Source: an uncultured Collinsella sp. | GTDB taxonomy: Bacteria; Actinomycetota; Coriobacteriia; Coriobacteriales; Coriobacteriaceae | Assembly (NCBI GenBank): GCA_958437935.1 | Contig: CAUBPS010000026.1 | Coordinates: forward strand, 1-19,066 | DNA length: 19,066 nt | Direction of reading: 5' to 3' | In this document: positions 7,055 to 14,464 of the stretch, one piece after another | Numbering within the stretch: the stretch's first letter is position 1 | Layout: each line of letters starts with the position of its first letter | The notes under the pieces: generated by a model | Databases searched by the model: none | The model's input: only the letters and a program-made list of their open reading frames with translations | Told to the model about the DNA's origin: nothing | Translations under genes and position numbers: made by a program

Positions 7055-8170
7055 ATGGCCGAGCTTTCACCTCGCATGAAGGAGCTCGTCCAGCCTTACT
7101 TGGCCGGTATTGAGCCCTACGATCCCAACTTTACGCCCACACGCATCAACCTTTCGGCCAACGAGAACACCTATCCCGTGCCGGCCGGCGTGCGCGAGGC
7201 GGTCGACGCGGCCCTGGCTGCCACGCCGCTCAACCGCTATCCCGATCCCATGTCGAACGACCTGCGCGACGAGCTTGCTGCCTGGCATGGCGTGACGCGC
7301 GAGAACATCTGCGTGGGAAACGGCGGCGATGAGCTGCTCTATAACTACCTGCTGGTGTTTGGCGGCGCGGGGCGGACCCTGCTCAACTGCCCGCCGTGCT
7401 TTAGCGAGTATGCCTTCTTTGCGTCGCTCTGCCAGACCGAGGTGCGCGACGTGTGGCGCGACCCGGCGACCTTTGAGCTCGACCAGGCAGCCGTGCTTGC
7501 GGCGGCGCCCGAGTGCAACCTCGCCATCGTGACCTCGCCCAATAACCCCACGGGTGACGTGGCACCGCTCGATTTTGTCGCGGCCCTGTGCGATGCGTGT
7601 CCCGGCATGGTCATGGTCGACGAGGCCTACGTTGAGTTTGCGGACGATTCGTTTGGCGCGGCCACCACGGCGCAAGGCCTTATCGCCGAGCATCCCAACC
7701 TGGTGATTCTGCATACGCTGTCCAAGGCGTTTGGCGCTGCCGGCACGCGTCTGGGCTACGTAATCGCGGCACCCGAGGTCATCGACGTGTTCGCGGCGAT
7801 TCGCCAGATCTATTCAGTCAACGTGCTGAGCCAGGCAGCGGCACTTGCCTGTGTGCGTGCCCGCGATGCGTACGCGCCCGTGGTGGCACAGGTTGCATCC
7901 GAGCGCGAGCGCGAGCTGTGCGCCCTGCGCACAATGGCTGCCGAGGGCATGCCCGTGGATGCATGGCCGAGCGCGGCGAACTTTATGCTCGTGCGCACGC
8001 CGCATGCCACGCGCGTGCGCGAGCGTCTACGCGACGAGTATTCCATCCTGGTGCGCGACTTTAGCTATGCGCCGGGGCTTGCGGACTGTCTGCGCATTAC
8101 CGTGGGCACGCCGCGGGAAAACGACGAGGTGCTGGCTGCGTTTGCCGCGCTGGTGAAGGAGGAGATGTAG
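7055..8170 (+). CDS. hisC: Histidinol-phosphate aminotransferase
   Basis: A PLP-dependent aminotransferase of 371 residues that converts imidazole acetol phosphate to histidinol phosphate with glutamate as amino donor. Visible motifs are NLSANENTYPVP at about residues 30-41, GNGGDELLYNY near 89, SPNNPTGD near 162, VDEAYVEFAD near 190, and the PLP lysine Lys224 in LSKAFGAAGTRLGY. The ATG at 7055 is one base after the hisD stop, with GGAGG at the end of hisD as ribosome site, so translation is probably coupled. Its stop codon directly abuts the hisB start. Confidence 0.97.
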   Translation: MAELSPRMKELVQPYLAGIEPYDPNFTPTRINLSANENTYPVPAGVREAVDAALAATPLNRYPDPMSNDLRDELAAWHGVTRENICVGNGGDELLYNYLLVFGGAGRTLLNCPPCFSEYAFFASLCQTEVRDVWRDPATFELDQAAVLAAAPECNLAIVTSPNNPTGDVAPLDFVAALCDACPGMVMVDEAYVEFADDSFGAATTAQGLIAEHPNLVILHTLSKAFGAAGTRLGYVIAAPEVIDVFAAIRQIYSVNVLSQAAALACVRARDAYAPVVAQVASERERELCALRTMAAEGMPVDAWPSAANFMLVRTPHATRVRERLRDEYSILVRDFSYAPGLADCLRITVGTPRENDEVLAAFAALVKEEM

Positions 8171-8758
8171 ATGGGGCGTTATGCCGAGGTGACCCGCAAG
8201 ACGGGTGAGACCGATATTGTCGTAAAGCTCGACCTGGACGGAAACGGCGTGTGCGACATCTCGACCGGCGTGCCGTTTTTCGACCACATGCTCAACGCCT
8301 TTGGCCGCCATGGCCTGTTCGATCTGACGGTGCACGCGGTGGGCGACGTGGAGGTCGACGCGCACCATACCGTCGAGGATACGGGCATTGTGCTGGGCGA
8401 GGCGTTTTGCCAGGCGCTGGGTGACAAGGCGGGCATTACACGCTTTGCCGACGCGGCGATCGCCATGGACGAGACGCTCGTGATGGCCGCCGTTGACATC
8501 TCGGGTCGCGGGCAGGCCTACTGCGAGCTGCCCGTGCCGACTGAGCGCGTGGGCAGCTTCGATACCGAGCTGGCCGTCGAGTTCTTCTACGCCTTTGCGC
8601 GCGACGCCAAACTCACGCTGCACGTGCGCGAGCTGGCGGGCGGCAACTCGCACCACATTATCGAGGCCGCCTTTAAGGCCGTGGGCCGCACGATGCGCCA
8701 CGCCTGCGAGCTGGATCCCCGCGTGCAAGGCATCCCCAGCACCAAGGGCTCACTGTAA
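8171..8758 (+). CDS. hisB: Imidazoleglycerol-phosphate dehydratase
   Basis: Dehydrates imidazole glycerol phosphate to imidazole acetol phosphate using manganese. At 195 residues it is the monofunctional form, without the N-terminal phosphatase domain of the E. coli bifunctional enzyme, in keeping with the separate PHP-type phosphatase nearby. The two metal-binding signatures are seen as DAHHTVEDTG near residue 60 and NSHHIIEAAFKA near 159; FFDHMLNAFGRHG near 36 is also conserved. The ATG follows the hisC stop with no gap, and GGAGGAG lies inside the hisC end. A 60- to 81-base spacer with a hairpin separates it from hisH. Confidence 0.97.
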   Translation: MGRYAEVTRKTGETDIVVKLDLDGNGVCDISTGVPFFDHMLNAFGRHGLFDLTVHAVGDVEVDAHHTVEDTGIVLGEAFCQALGDKAGITRFADAAIAMDETLVMAAVDISGRGQAYCELPVPTERVGSFDTELAVEFFYAFARDAKLTLHVRELAGGNSHHIIEAAFKAVGRTMRHACELDPRVQGIPSTKGSL

Positions 8759-8772
8759 CCACAACAAAGACA

Positions 8773-8813
8773 AAAACCACCACAAAGGGGACAGGCACCT
8801 TCGTGGTGGTTTT
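8773..8813 (+). repeat. Strong hairpin inside the his operon between hisB and hisH
   Basis: AAAACCACCAC (8773-8783) pairs exactly with GTGGTGGTTTT (8803-8813). After one mismatch the stem continues with AAGG (8785-8788) and CCTT (8798-8801), leaving a nine-base loop. The apex holds GGGGACAGGCACCTT. The downstream arm ends in TTTT but has no longer U-tract. It may be a partial terminator that lowers expression of hisH-A-F, an mRNA processing site, or an inserted repeat element. All other junctions from hisD to hisF are tight or overlapping, so this is an exception. Confidence 0.6.
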
Positions 8814-8839
8814 GGACGATGAGAAAAAGGGAGGGTCGC

Positions 8840-9541
8840 GTGGGCGAACCGAAGATCGTGGTGGTCGACTACCACAAGGGCAACTTGTCGAGCGTTGTGC
8901 GCGGGCTTGCGCGCGCCGGCGCCGTCGCCTGTACGTCGGACGACCCGGACCAGATCCGCCGTACCGACGGCTTGGTCATCCCGGGCGTGGGCGCGTTCTA
9001 CGACGCGATCGCCTTTATGCGCCAGAGCGGCGAGGCAGACGCGGTGCTCGACGCCGTGGCCGCCGGGACTCCGCTGCTCGGCATTTGCCTGGGCCTTCAG
9101 CTCTTTTTCGAGCGCGGCAACGAGGGCGTGCCGGCGGACGAGGGTGCGGACGCGGACGACGATGCCTCCGAGCAGGCCGGTGGCCCCTGGGTCGATGGCC
9201 TGGGCATCATGCGCGGCTCGTGCACGCGCCTGGAGTCGAGCCGTCTGAAGGTGCCACACGTGGGGTGGGACCAGGTGCACATGACGCCCGCCGGTGCGGT
9301 CGATCCGCTGCTTGCCGGTTTTGCCGAGGGCGCCAATATGTACTTCACCCACAGCTATGCAGTGGCTGACGATGCCGATGCCGCCGATGTTCTGGCGTGC
9401 ACGCACTATACGCGGAGCTTCCCGTGCGTCGTGCGCCACGGCAACGTGTGGGGCTGCCAGTTCCATCCCGAGAAATCCTCTGCGCTGGGTCAGCGCATCC
9501 TTAAGAACTTCGTGAGCATCGTCGAGGAGGTTGGCAGATGA
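8840..9541 (+). CDS. hisH: Imidazole glycerol phosphate synthase, glutamine amidotransferase subunit
   Basis: A class I glutaminase that releases ammonia from glutamine and channels it into HisF. The triad is visible as Cys83 in GICLGLQLF, and His209 and Glu211 in CQFHPEKSS. I prefer the GTG at 8840 because GGGAGGG at 8829-8835 sits directly ahead of it and the protein then begins at the first beta strand (KIVVVDYHKGNLSSV), giving 233 residues. The ATG at 8819 would add seven residues but has no good ribosome site. There is an Asp/Glu-rich insertion at about residues 97-115. Its stop overlaps the hisA start (ATGA). Confidence 0.95.
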   Translation: MGEPKIVVVDYHKGNLSSVVRGLARAGAVACTSDDPDQIRRTDGLVIPGVGAFYDAIAFMRQSGEADAVLDAVAAGTPLLGICLGLQLFFERGNEGVPADEGADADDDASEQAGGPWVDGLGIMRGSCTRLESSRLKVPHVGWDQVHMTPAGAVDPLLAGFAEGANMYFTHSYAVADDADAADVLACTHYTRSFPCVVRHGNVWGCQFHPEKSSALGQRILKNFVSIVEEVGR

Positions 9542-10281
9542 TCCTGTTTCCCGCAATCGATTTGATCGGCGGCAAGGTCGTGCGCCTGGAGCGCGGCGAC
9601 CGGAGCCGCTGCAAGGTATATTCCGACGACCCCGTCGCCGTCGCCCGCTCCTTTGCCGAGCAGGGCGCGAGCTGGGTGCACGTCGTCGACCTGTCCGCTG
9701 CCTTTGGCGAGGACGAGGACGCGTGCGCTGCCAACTCGGCAGCGATCAAGGCCATCTGCGGCGTCGACGGTCTGTCCGTGGACGTGGGCGGCGGCGTTCG
9801 CTCGCTCGCCCGCATCGACGAGCTGGCCGACTACGGCGCGCGCCGCATCGCGCTGGGTACCGTGCTCGTGACCGAGCCGGGCTTTGCCGAGGTAGCAGCC
9901 CGCGGCTTTGGCGAGTTGCTGGTGGCAGACATCGCTGCGCGCGATGGCCAGGTCAAGGTGAACGGCTGGCGCGACGGCGCGAGCGTAGCGCTCGACGATG
10001 CCGTGGCGCAGCTCAGCGAGCTGGGCTTTAAGCACCTGGTCTACACCGACATCGCGCGCGACGGCATGCAGACGGGCATCGACGTGGCGGCGTATCGCCA
10101 CGTGGCGCAGGTCGCGGGCTTTCCCGTCGTGGCGTCGGGCGGCATCTCGACACTCGACGACATCCGCGCGCTCGCTGCGGTGGGCGAGGATGCCATCGAG
10201 GGTGCCATTACCGGTCGTGCGCTCTACGAGGGCAACTTTACGCTGGCCCAGGCGCTCGCCGCTGCCCGAGGGGAGGAGTAG
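9538..10281 (+). CDS. hisA: ProFAR isomerase (phosphoribosylformimino-5-aminoimidazole carboxamide ribotide isomerase)
   Basis: A TIM-barrel enzyme of 247 residues that performs the Amadori rearrangement of ProFAR to PRFAR, the substrate of HisF-HisH. The two catalytic aspartates are present: Asp8 (FPAIDLIGG) and Asp131 (LVADIAARDG). VDVGGGVRS near residue 81 and ASGGISTLDD near 199 are the phosphate-binding loops. The ATG overlaps the hisH stop by four bases, indicating coupling. A PriA-type dual function (HisA plus TrpF), as found in many actinobacteria, cannot be excluded by eye, but nothing in the context calls for it. Confidence 0.95.
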   Translation: MILFPAIDLIGGKVVRLERGDRSRCKVYSDDPVAVARSFAEQGASWVHVVDLSAAFGEDEDACAANSAAIKAICGVDGLSVDVGGGVRSLARIDELADYGARRIALGTVLVTEPGFAEVAARGFGELLVADIAARDGQVKVNGWRDGASVALDDAVAQLSELGFKHLVYTDIARDGMQTGIDVAAYRHVAQVAGFPVVASGGISTLDDIRALAAVGEDAIEGAITGRALYEGNFTLAQALAAARGEE

Positions 10282-10284
10282 CCC

Positions 10285-11067
<783 letters not shown>

Positions 11068-11076
11068 CGCTGCGGC

Positions 11077-11170
11077 TTGTCCAGGCACCACATCTTGCCG
11101 CTCAAACCGTCGCTCGTGTACCAAAGTACGCGTCGCTCCTCTTTCGCGGCAACCTGCGGCACCTGGACAA
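11077..11170 (+). ncRNA. Nested-helix RNA element in the hisF-hisI spacer (candidate)
   Basis: Three coaxial helices can form across 94 bases. P1 is TTGTCCAGG (11077-11085) with CCTGGACAA (11162-11170). P2 is TTGCCGC (11095-11101) with GCGGCAA (11146-11152). P3 is CGTGTAC (11115-11121) with GTACGCG (11126-11132), including one G-U pair, closed by a CAAA tetraloop. Internal loops of 9+9 and 13+13 bases separate the helices, and CGTCGCTC is repeated at 11108-11115 and 11131-11138. The element ends about 45 bases ahead of the hisI start. It could be a cis-regulatory leader, an RNA processing site or a dispersed repeat. I recognise no named family. Confidence 0.4.
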
Positions 11171-11214
11171 CCCTCGCCGACCTGTGGGGTTTCGTTTGTT
11201 ACTTGGGAGAAATG

Positions 11215-11556
11215 ATGACTGAGGTAGTAGAAGCGGCTGATCTTAAATACGACGCCCGCGGGCTGATTCCTTGCGTGGTTCAGCAGTATGACACCGGCGA
11301 GGTGCTTATGGTTGCTTGGATGAACGAGGAATCGGTGGGGCTGACGCTCAAGACCGGGACCACGTGGTTTTGGAGTCGCAGCCGTCAGGAGCTCTGGAAC
11401 AAGGGCGCGACGAGTGGCAACATGCAGGAGGTCAAGGAGCTCTGGGCCGACTGCGATAGCGATACGCTGCTGGTCAAGGTCGACTCGCCGGGTCCGGCCT
11501 GCCACACCGGCAACCGTACCTGCTTCTTTAAACGCGTAAAGGGAGGAACACGATGA
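11215..11556 (+). CDS. hisI: Phosphoribosyl-AMP cyclohydrolase
   Basis: A zinc- and magnesium-dependent hydrolase of 113 residues that opens the adenine ring of phosphoribosyl-AMP. Characteristic stretches are LMVAWMNEES near residue 31, FWSRSRQELWNKGATSGN at about 52-69, DCDSDTLL with the magnesium-binding aspartates near 79, and GPACHTGNRTCFF with the zinc cysteines near 92. It is monofunctional; HisE is a separate gene. Two adjacent ATGs occur (11212 and 11215), and the second is better spaced from GGGAG at 11205-11209. Its TGA overlaps the ATG of the next small gene. Confidence 0.96.
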   Translation: MTEVVEAADLKYDARGLIPCVVQQYDTGEVLMVAWMNEESVGLTLKTGTTWFWSRSRQELWNKGATSGNMQEVKELWADCDSDTLLVKVDSPGPACHTGNRTCFFKRVKGGTR

Positions 11557-11780
11557 AGGTCGTGACGCCGTTCGAAGTCGCCGACTGCAACGCCGAACTC
11601 CTCCGCGCGGGCGTGCCGTGCCGCGTGCACCTGACCGATGCCTGCGGGGCGCAGTCGTTTTGGCTCGAGGCCGAGAAGGAAAGGCTCGACGAGGCCCATG
11701 CCGTCATCGTTGAGTTCTTTGAGAAAAAGGGCGCAAAGCTTCGGTTCGATGAGACCGGTACTTACTTTACGCTGCAGTAA
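11553..11780 (+). CDS. Small unknown protein encoded between hisI and hisE
   Basis: A 75-residue soluble protein that I cannot assign to a characterised function. It starts MKVVTPFEVADCNAELL, has a central segment VHLTDACGAQSFWLEA, and ends with a predicted helix (EAHAVIVEFFEKK) and a short strand (LRFDETGTYFTL), consistent with a small alpha/beta fold. Cys12, Cys23 and Cys31 might bind a metal, but no standard motif is clear. The DAC tripeptide recalls a family annotated as RDAC proteins in Coriobacteriia; that link is from memory. Its ATG overlaps the hisI stop (ATGA) with GGGAGGA upstream, and hisE starts 15 bases after its stop, so it is clearly part of the his operon and translated with it. 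A role as a partner or regulator of HisI or HisE is inference. Confidence 0.85.
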   Translation: MKVVTPFEVADCNAELLRAGVPCRVHLTDACGAQSFWLEAEKERLDEAHAVIVEFFEKKGAKLRFDETGTYFTLQ

Positions 11781-11795
11781 CGAGAGGAAATAACC

Positions 11796-12113
11796 ATGGG
11801 AGTCAGAACAGCTAACGTGCAGCCGGGAAACATCGGCGAGACGCTGACAGGTCTGGCCGAGGTGATTCACGGTCGTCGCGATGCGTCACCACAGGAGAGC
11901 TATACCGCGCGTCTGCTGACCGAAGTCGAGGACGAGCTACTCAAGAAGCTTGCCGAGGAGGCGAGCGAGGTGATCATGGCCTGCAAGGACAACGACCACG
12001 ATCACATCCGTTACGAGGCCGGCGACCTGATTTACCACCTACTCGTGACGCTCGAGCGTTACGGCATCACCCTCGACGAACTGGCCGGCGAACTCAATGC
12101 CCGCCGCCACTAG
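11796..12113 (+). CDS. hisE: Phosphoribosyl-ATP pyrophosphatase
   Basis: A 105-residue all-helical enzyme of the MazG-like superfamily that hydrolyses phosphoribosyl-ATP to phosphoribosyl-AMP, the step between HisG and HisI. The metal-binding pattern is visible as KKLAEEASEVIMA near residue 50 followed by YEAGDLIYHLLV near 72. About the first 15 residues look less conserved. GAGAGGAAA lies just ahead of the ATG. It is the last gene of the operon, and its stop is within a short hairpin shared with the convergent phosphatase gene. Confidence 0.95.
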   Translation: MGVRTANVQPGNIGETLTGLAEVIHGRRDASPQESYTARLLTEVEDELLKKLAEEASEVIMACKDNDHDHIRYEAGDLIYHLLVTLERYGITLDELAGELNARRH

Positions 12114-12141
12114 TCATTGGGGACGTTCTTAAACGACTAGT
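12109..12141. terminator. Short hairpin at the convergent hisE / phosphatase junction
   Basis: ACTAGTC (12109-12115) pairs with GACTAGT (12135-12141). The arms include the hisE stop (TAG, 12111-12113) and touch the stop of the minus-strand gene (12141-12143). The 19-base loop contains GGGGACGTTCTTAAAC. A 7-bp stem without U-tract is a weak terminator on its own, yet it is the only structure in the 27-base gap between two convergent genes. The GGGGAC in its loop is shared with the hairpin at 8773-8813. Confidence 0.4.
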
Positions 12142-13052
12142 TAGGCGAGGGGCGTGGATTCCCATTCGCCGGTGAGGTGGGGAATGTCCAAGGTTCGATA
12201 ACCGCAGTCGTAGGCGTGGGCCTGGGCCTCGCGGATGTTCCAGCAAATATCGCAGGAGCGGTGCGCATCCGAGCCAAAGGTAATGGGCACCTCGGCATGG
12301 GCAAAGCAGCGCAGCAATCCGGTCGCGGGATAGTAGTCATCGAGGCCCTTGCGCGGTGCGGCGGTCGAGACCTCAACGCGGCGACCCGTGTTGTGGGCGC
12401 ATTCGGCCATCTGCTCCCAGAGCGGCGCGGGGTCAAAATCGGGCGCAAAGCCCTCTTTCGAAAAACGCATGACTAGGTCGGGGTGGGCCATTACATCAAA
12501 GTTGAGCGAGCTCTCGCAGGCGCGGCACCAGTCGTCGACGTAGCGCTCCCACACGCCGCGCACGCCCAGGTTTTCCCAAACATGCAGGTTGGTGTCGTCG
12601 TCGATCCAACCGCAGAGCGAATCGGGCGTATCGGGGCGAGCGACGTCCTCCGTTCCCGCCGTGCCTGCGGCACCTGCCATGATATCGCCGGGGTCGCCAA
12701 TCCAATGCACGCTGCCCAAGCGCACCACGGAGCCCTGGGACCAGCGCTCTACCAAGGGCTCGCAGCCGTCGTACCAATCGCATTCAAAGCCATAGATAAG
12801 CTCGAGCTCCGGCGCGATCTGCGCGGCAAGCTTGTGGGCGTCCTCAAATGCCAGACGATGTGCCGGCAAGTCGCCCTCGACAACCTGCACCTCGCAGTTG
12901 GCGTCCATGCTGGCGGGCAGGGTGAGGTGGTCGGTCGAGACCATGACCTGACATCCGGCGTCGGCAGCGGCGCGGACGTTCTCCTCAAACGAGGCATGCC
13001 CGTCCGAAAACGAGGTATGGGTATGGCAATCGACCAGCGGGCATGCGGACAT
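12141..13052 (-). CDS. hisJ: PHP-family phosphatase, probable histidinol-phosphatase
   Basis: A metal-dependent phosphatase of 303 residues that probably removes phosphate from histidinol phosphate. Metal-site motifs of the PHP fold are all present: Asp8-Cys-His10-Thr-His12 followed by SDGH, STDH with Asp41 and His42, GFECDW with Glu90, GSVHWI with His116, AHPDL with His190, and GSDAH with Asp262 and His264. The ATG at 13052 has AGGAG six bases upstream; longer readings on this strand lack a ribosome site. An Ala/Gly-rich insertion lies at about residues 122-144. It is convergent to the his operon, whose own genes lack this step, which supports the assignment. Other phosphoester substrates are possible for PHP enzymes. 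Confidence 0.85.
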   Translation of the reverse strand: MSACPLVDCHTHTSFSDGHASFEENVRAAADAGCQVMVSTDHLTLPASMDANCEVQVVEGDLPAHRLAFEDAHKLAAQIAPELELIYGFECDWYDGCEPLVERWSQGSVVRLGSVHWIGDPGDIMAGAAGTAGTEDVARPDTPDSLCGWIDDDTNLHVWENLGVRGVWERYVDDWCRACESSLNFDVMAHPDLVMRFSKEGFAPDFDPAPLWEQMAECAHNTGRRVEVSTAAPRKGLDDYYPATGLLRCFAHAEVPITFGSDAHRSCDICWNIREAQAHAYDCGYRTLDIPHLTGEWESTPLA

Positions 13053-13084
13053 GGCGGCTCCTTTGCATTTGGCGAATCCGCTCC

Positions 13085-13112
13085 ATTGTAACGGCGCGAC
13101 TCTCAACGCGCC
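13085..13112 (-). promoter_or_regulatory. Possible promoter/operator region of the PHP phosphatase gene
   Basis: On the minus strand TACAAT (13090 to 13085) is a good -10 candidate about 35 bases ahead of the start codon. Overlapping its upstream side is a 6-bp inverted repeat, GGCGCG (13093-13098) with CGCGCC (13107-13112), which could be an operator. No convincing -35 was found. The remainder of the 319-base divergent spacer (13053-13371) holds the long inverted repeat at 13183-13247 and otherwise nothing I can name. Confidence 0.3.
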
Positions 13113-13182
13113 GGGTATGCTGCGAGTCGAAATCGAGCGGAAAGGGCGGACGGTGTGCGGTGGCGCCTCGCTTGCGCTCTCA

Positions 13183-13247
13183 AAACGTGTACGTCAGCCT
13201 CCAAAAGCTGCAAAAAATGACATGTTTGGAGGCTGACGTACACGTTT
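13183..13247. repeat. Perfect 23-bp inverted repeat with 19-base loop
   Basis: The left arm (13183-13205, starting AAACGTGTACGTCAG) is exactly complementary to the right arm (13225-13247, ending CTGACGTACACGTTT). The 19-base loop (13206-13224) is A-rich in the middle. It lies between two divergent genes, so it is not expected to be a terminator. There is no U-tract on the plus strand, and no transposase nearby. Long perfect arms of this kind suggest a small non-autonomous mobile or REP-like element, or an RNA hairpin with a selected structure. Confidence 0.8.
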
Positions 13248-13371
13248 GGACGGGGCGGGGACGGCGACGGACGAAAGTCGCGCCCATCCGAGGATGCCGC
13301 TCCCGCGTCGCCCGCGATGTGCTAGCGTTTGGGTGAACAAAACGAGCCCGTGCGGAAAGGATCCGGACCGT

Positions 13372-13857
13372 ATGCAACGTGGAAGTACATCTCCGCTGTC
13401 GCGCGAGACCGATGCGCCCGAAACTATCGTCAAGCTGGAGTGCGACATCGACGACGCATCGCCCGAGGTGCTCGCCTACGCCGCTGACCGTCTGCGCGAG
13501 GCCGGTGCCCGCGAGGTGCACTGGCTGCCCCTCTACTGCAAAAAAGGTCGCCCCGGCTGGCAGCTGCAGGTGGTCTGCTCGCACGAGGATATCGAGCGCT
13601 TGCAGACGATCATCTTTTTGGAAACCACGACCAACGGCATTCGCCGCCAGGTCATGGAGCGCGTCTGCCTGCCGCGTCGCTTTGAGCAGGTGCCGACGCC
13701 TTGGGGCGAGGTGGCCGTAAAGGTGGCGACCCTGCCCGACGGCAGCGAACGCGCGGCACCCGAGTACGAGGACTGCGCCCGTCTCGCCCGAGAGCACGGC
13801 GTGCCGCTCCAGCGCGTGATGCAGGCAGCGCAAGCCGCAGCGCTTCGATTTGAGTAA
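13372..13857 (+). CDS. Stand-alone LarC C-terminal domain (LarC2/DUF111-like) protein
   Basis: A 161-residue protein that corresponds only to the C-terminal part of LarC, the CTP-dependent cyclometallase that inserts nickel into the pincer cofactor of lactate racemase-type enzymes. Shared segments are LECDIDDASPEVL at about residues 22-34, YCKKGRPGWQLQVVC at about 55-69, IFLETTTNGIRR near 80, and PEYEDCARLAREHGVPL near 129. The N-terminal LarC1 half (about 250 residues) is absent: the upstream sequence is noncoding with a long hairpin. GGAAAGG precedes the ATG at 13372 by 11 bases; an open frame runs further upstream but does not resemble LarC. No larA, larB or larE is in the window. The next gene is yfcE-like, 56 bases on. 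It may be a free-standing CTP-binding subunit, or a relic. Confidence 0.8.
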   Translation: MQRGSTSPLSRETDAPETIVKLECDIDDASPEVLAYAADRLREAGAREVHWLPLYCKKGRPGWQLQVVCSHEDIERLQTIIFLETTTNGIRRQVMERVCLPRRFEQVPTPWGEVAVKVATLPDGSERAAPEYEDCARLAREHGVPLQRVMQAAQAAALRFE

Positions 13858-13913
13858 CACGGCCGGTGACACGCCGCGCCCAGCCCAACCAACCCCCCCC
13901 GAAAGGACCCCCC

Positions 13914-14462
13914 ATGAAATTCCTCATCGCTTCCGATATCCACGGCTCGGCATACTGGACCGAGCGCCTGCGCGCCGCCATCGAGCGCGAGAACCCCGAC
14001 CGCATCGTGTTGCTGGGCGACCTGCTCTACCACGGCCCGCGCAACGACCTGCCGCGCGATTACGCCCCCAAGCGCGTGATTCCGCTGCTCAACGCCCTGG
14101 CCGACCGCATCATCGCGGTGCGCGGCAACTGCGACGCCGAGGTCGACCAGATGGTGCTCGACTTCCCCGTCATGGCCGACTACGCCACCCTGTTCGACGA
14201 GACCGGTCGCGAGCTGTTCCTGACGCATGGCCACGTCTTTGGCGCCGGCATGCACAACAGCGTCGACCACGCGCCCACGCTGCCCGAGGGCTCCGCGCTC
14301 GTCTACGGCCACACGCACATCAAGGTCAACGAGGCGAGCGAGGCGCACCCGGGCCTGTGGCTCTTCAACCCCGGCAGTGTGAGCATCCCCAAAGATGGCA
14401 CGCACAGCTACGGCATCTATGAGGGCGGCGCGTTTCGCCATGTGATCCTGGAGGAGGAGTAA
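13914..14462 (+). CDS. yfcE: YfcE-type metallophosphodiesterase
   Basis: A 182-residue calcineurin-like phosphoesterase very close in layout to E. coli YfcE (184 residues), which hydrolyses phosphodiester bonds with manganese in vitro; its physiological substrate is unknown. The metal motifs are ASDIHGS near residue 6, LLGDLLYHGPRNDLP near 35, VRGNCDAEVDQM near 69, LTHGHVFG near 103 and YGHTH near 127, followed by FNPGSVSIPK, also seen in YfcE. The ATG at 13914 has GAAAGGA seven bases upstream, and the protein begins directly with the first strand (MKFLIASDIHG). The downstream mazG starts two bases after its stop. Confidence 0.93.
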   Translation: MKFLIASDIHGSAYWTERLRAAIERENPDRIVLLGDLLYHGPRNDLPRDYAPKRVIPLLNALADRIIAVRGNCDAEVDQMVLDFPVMADYATLFDETGRELFLTHGHVFGAGMHNSVDHAPTLPEGSALVYGHTHIKVNEASEAHPGLWLFNPGSVSIPKDGTHSYGIYEGGAFRHVILEEE

Positions 14463-14464
14463 CC

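Noticed and set aside
4531..7077. A long minus-strand open frame antisense to hisZG and hisD (about 850 codons)
   Set aside because: It mirrors two clear genes, has the His/Gly/Arg-rich make-up of an antisense frame in high-GC DNA, matches no family and has no ribosome site.
8819..8839. Upstream ATG start for hisH
   Set aside because: No ribosome site ahead of it, while GGGAGGG precedes the GTG at 8840, where the conserved protein begins.
11077..11211. N-terminal extension of hisI through the hisF-hisI spacer
   Set aside because: The extra residues do not resemble HisI, the region is better explained by RNA structure, and GGGAGA marks the start near 11215.
13246..13371. Upstream extension of the LarC2-like frame as remains of LarC1
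   Set aside because: The translated extension is Arg/Pro-rich and shows no LarC1 motif; it starts inside the inverted repeat.
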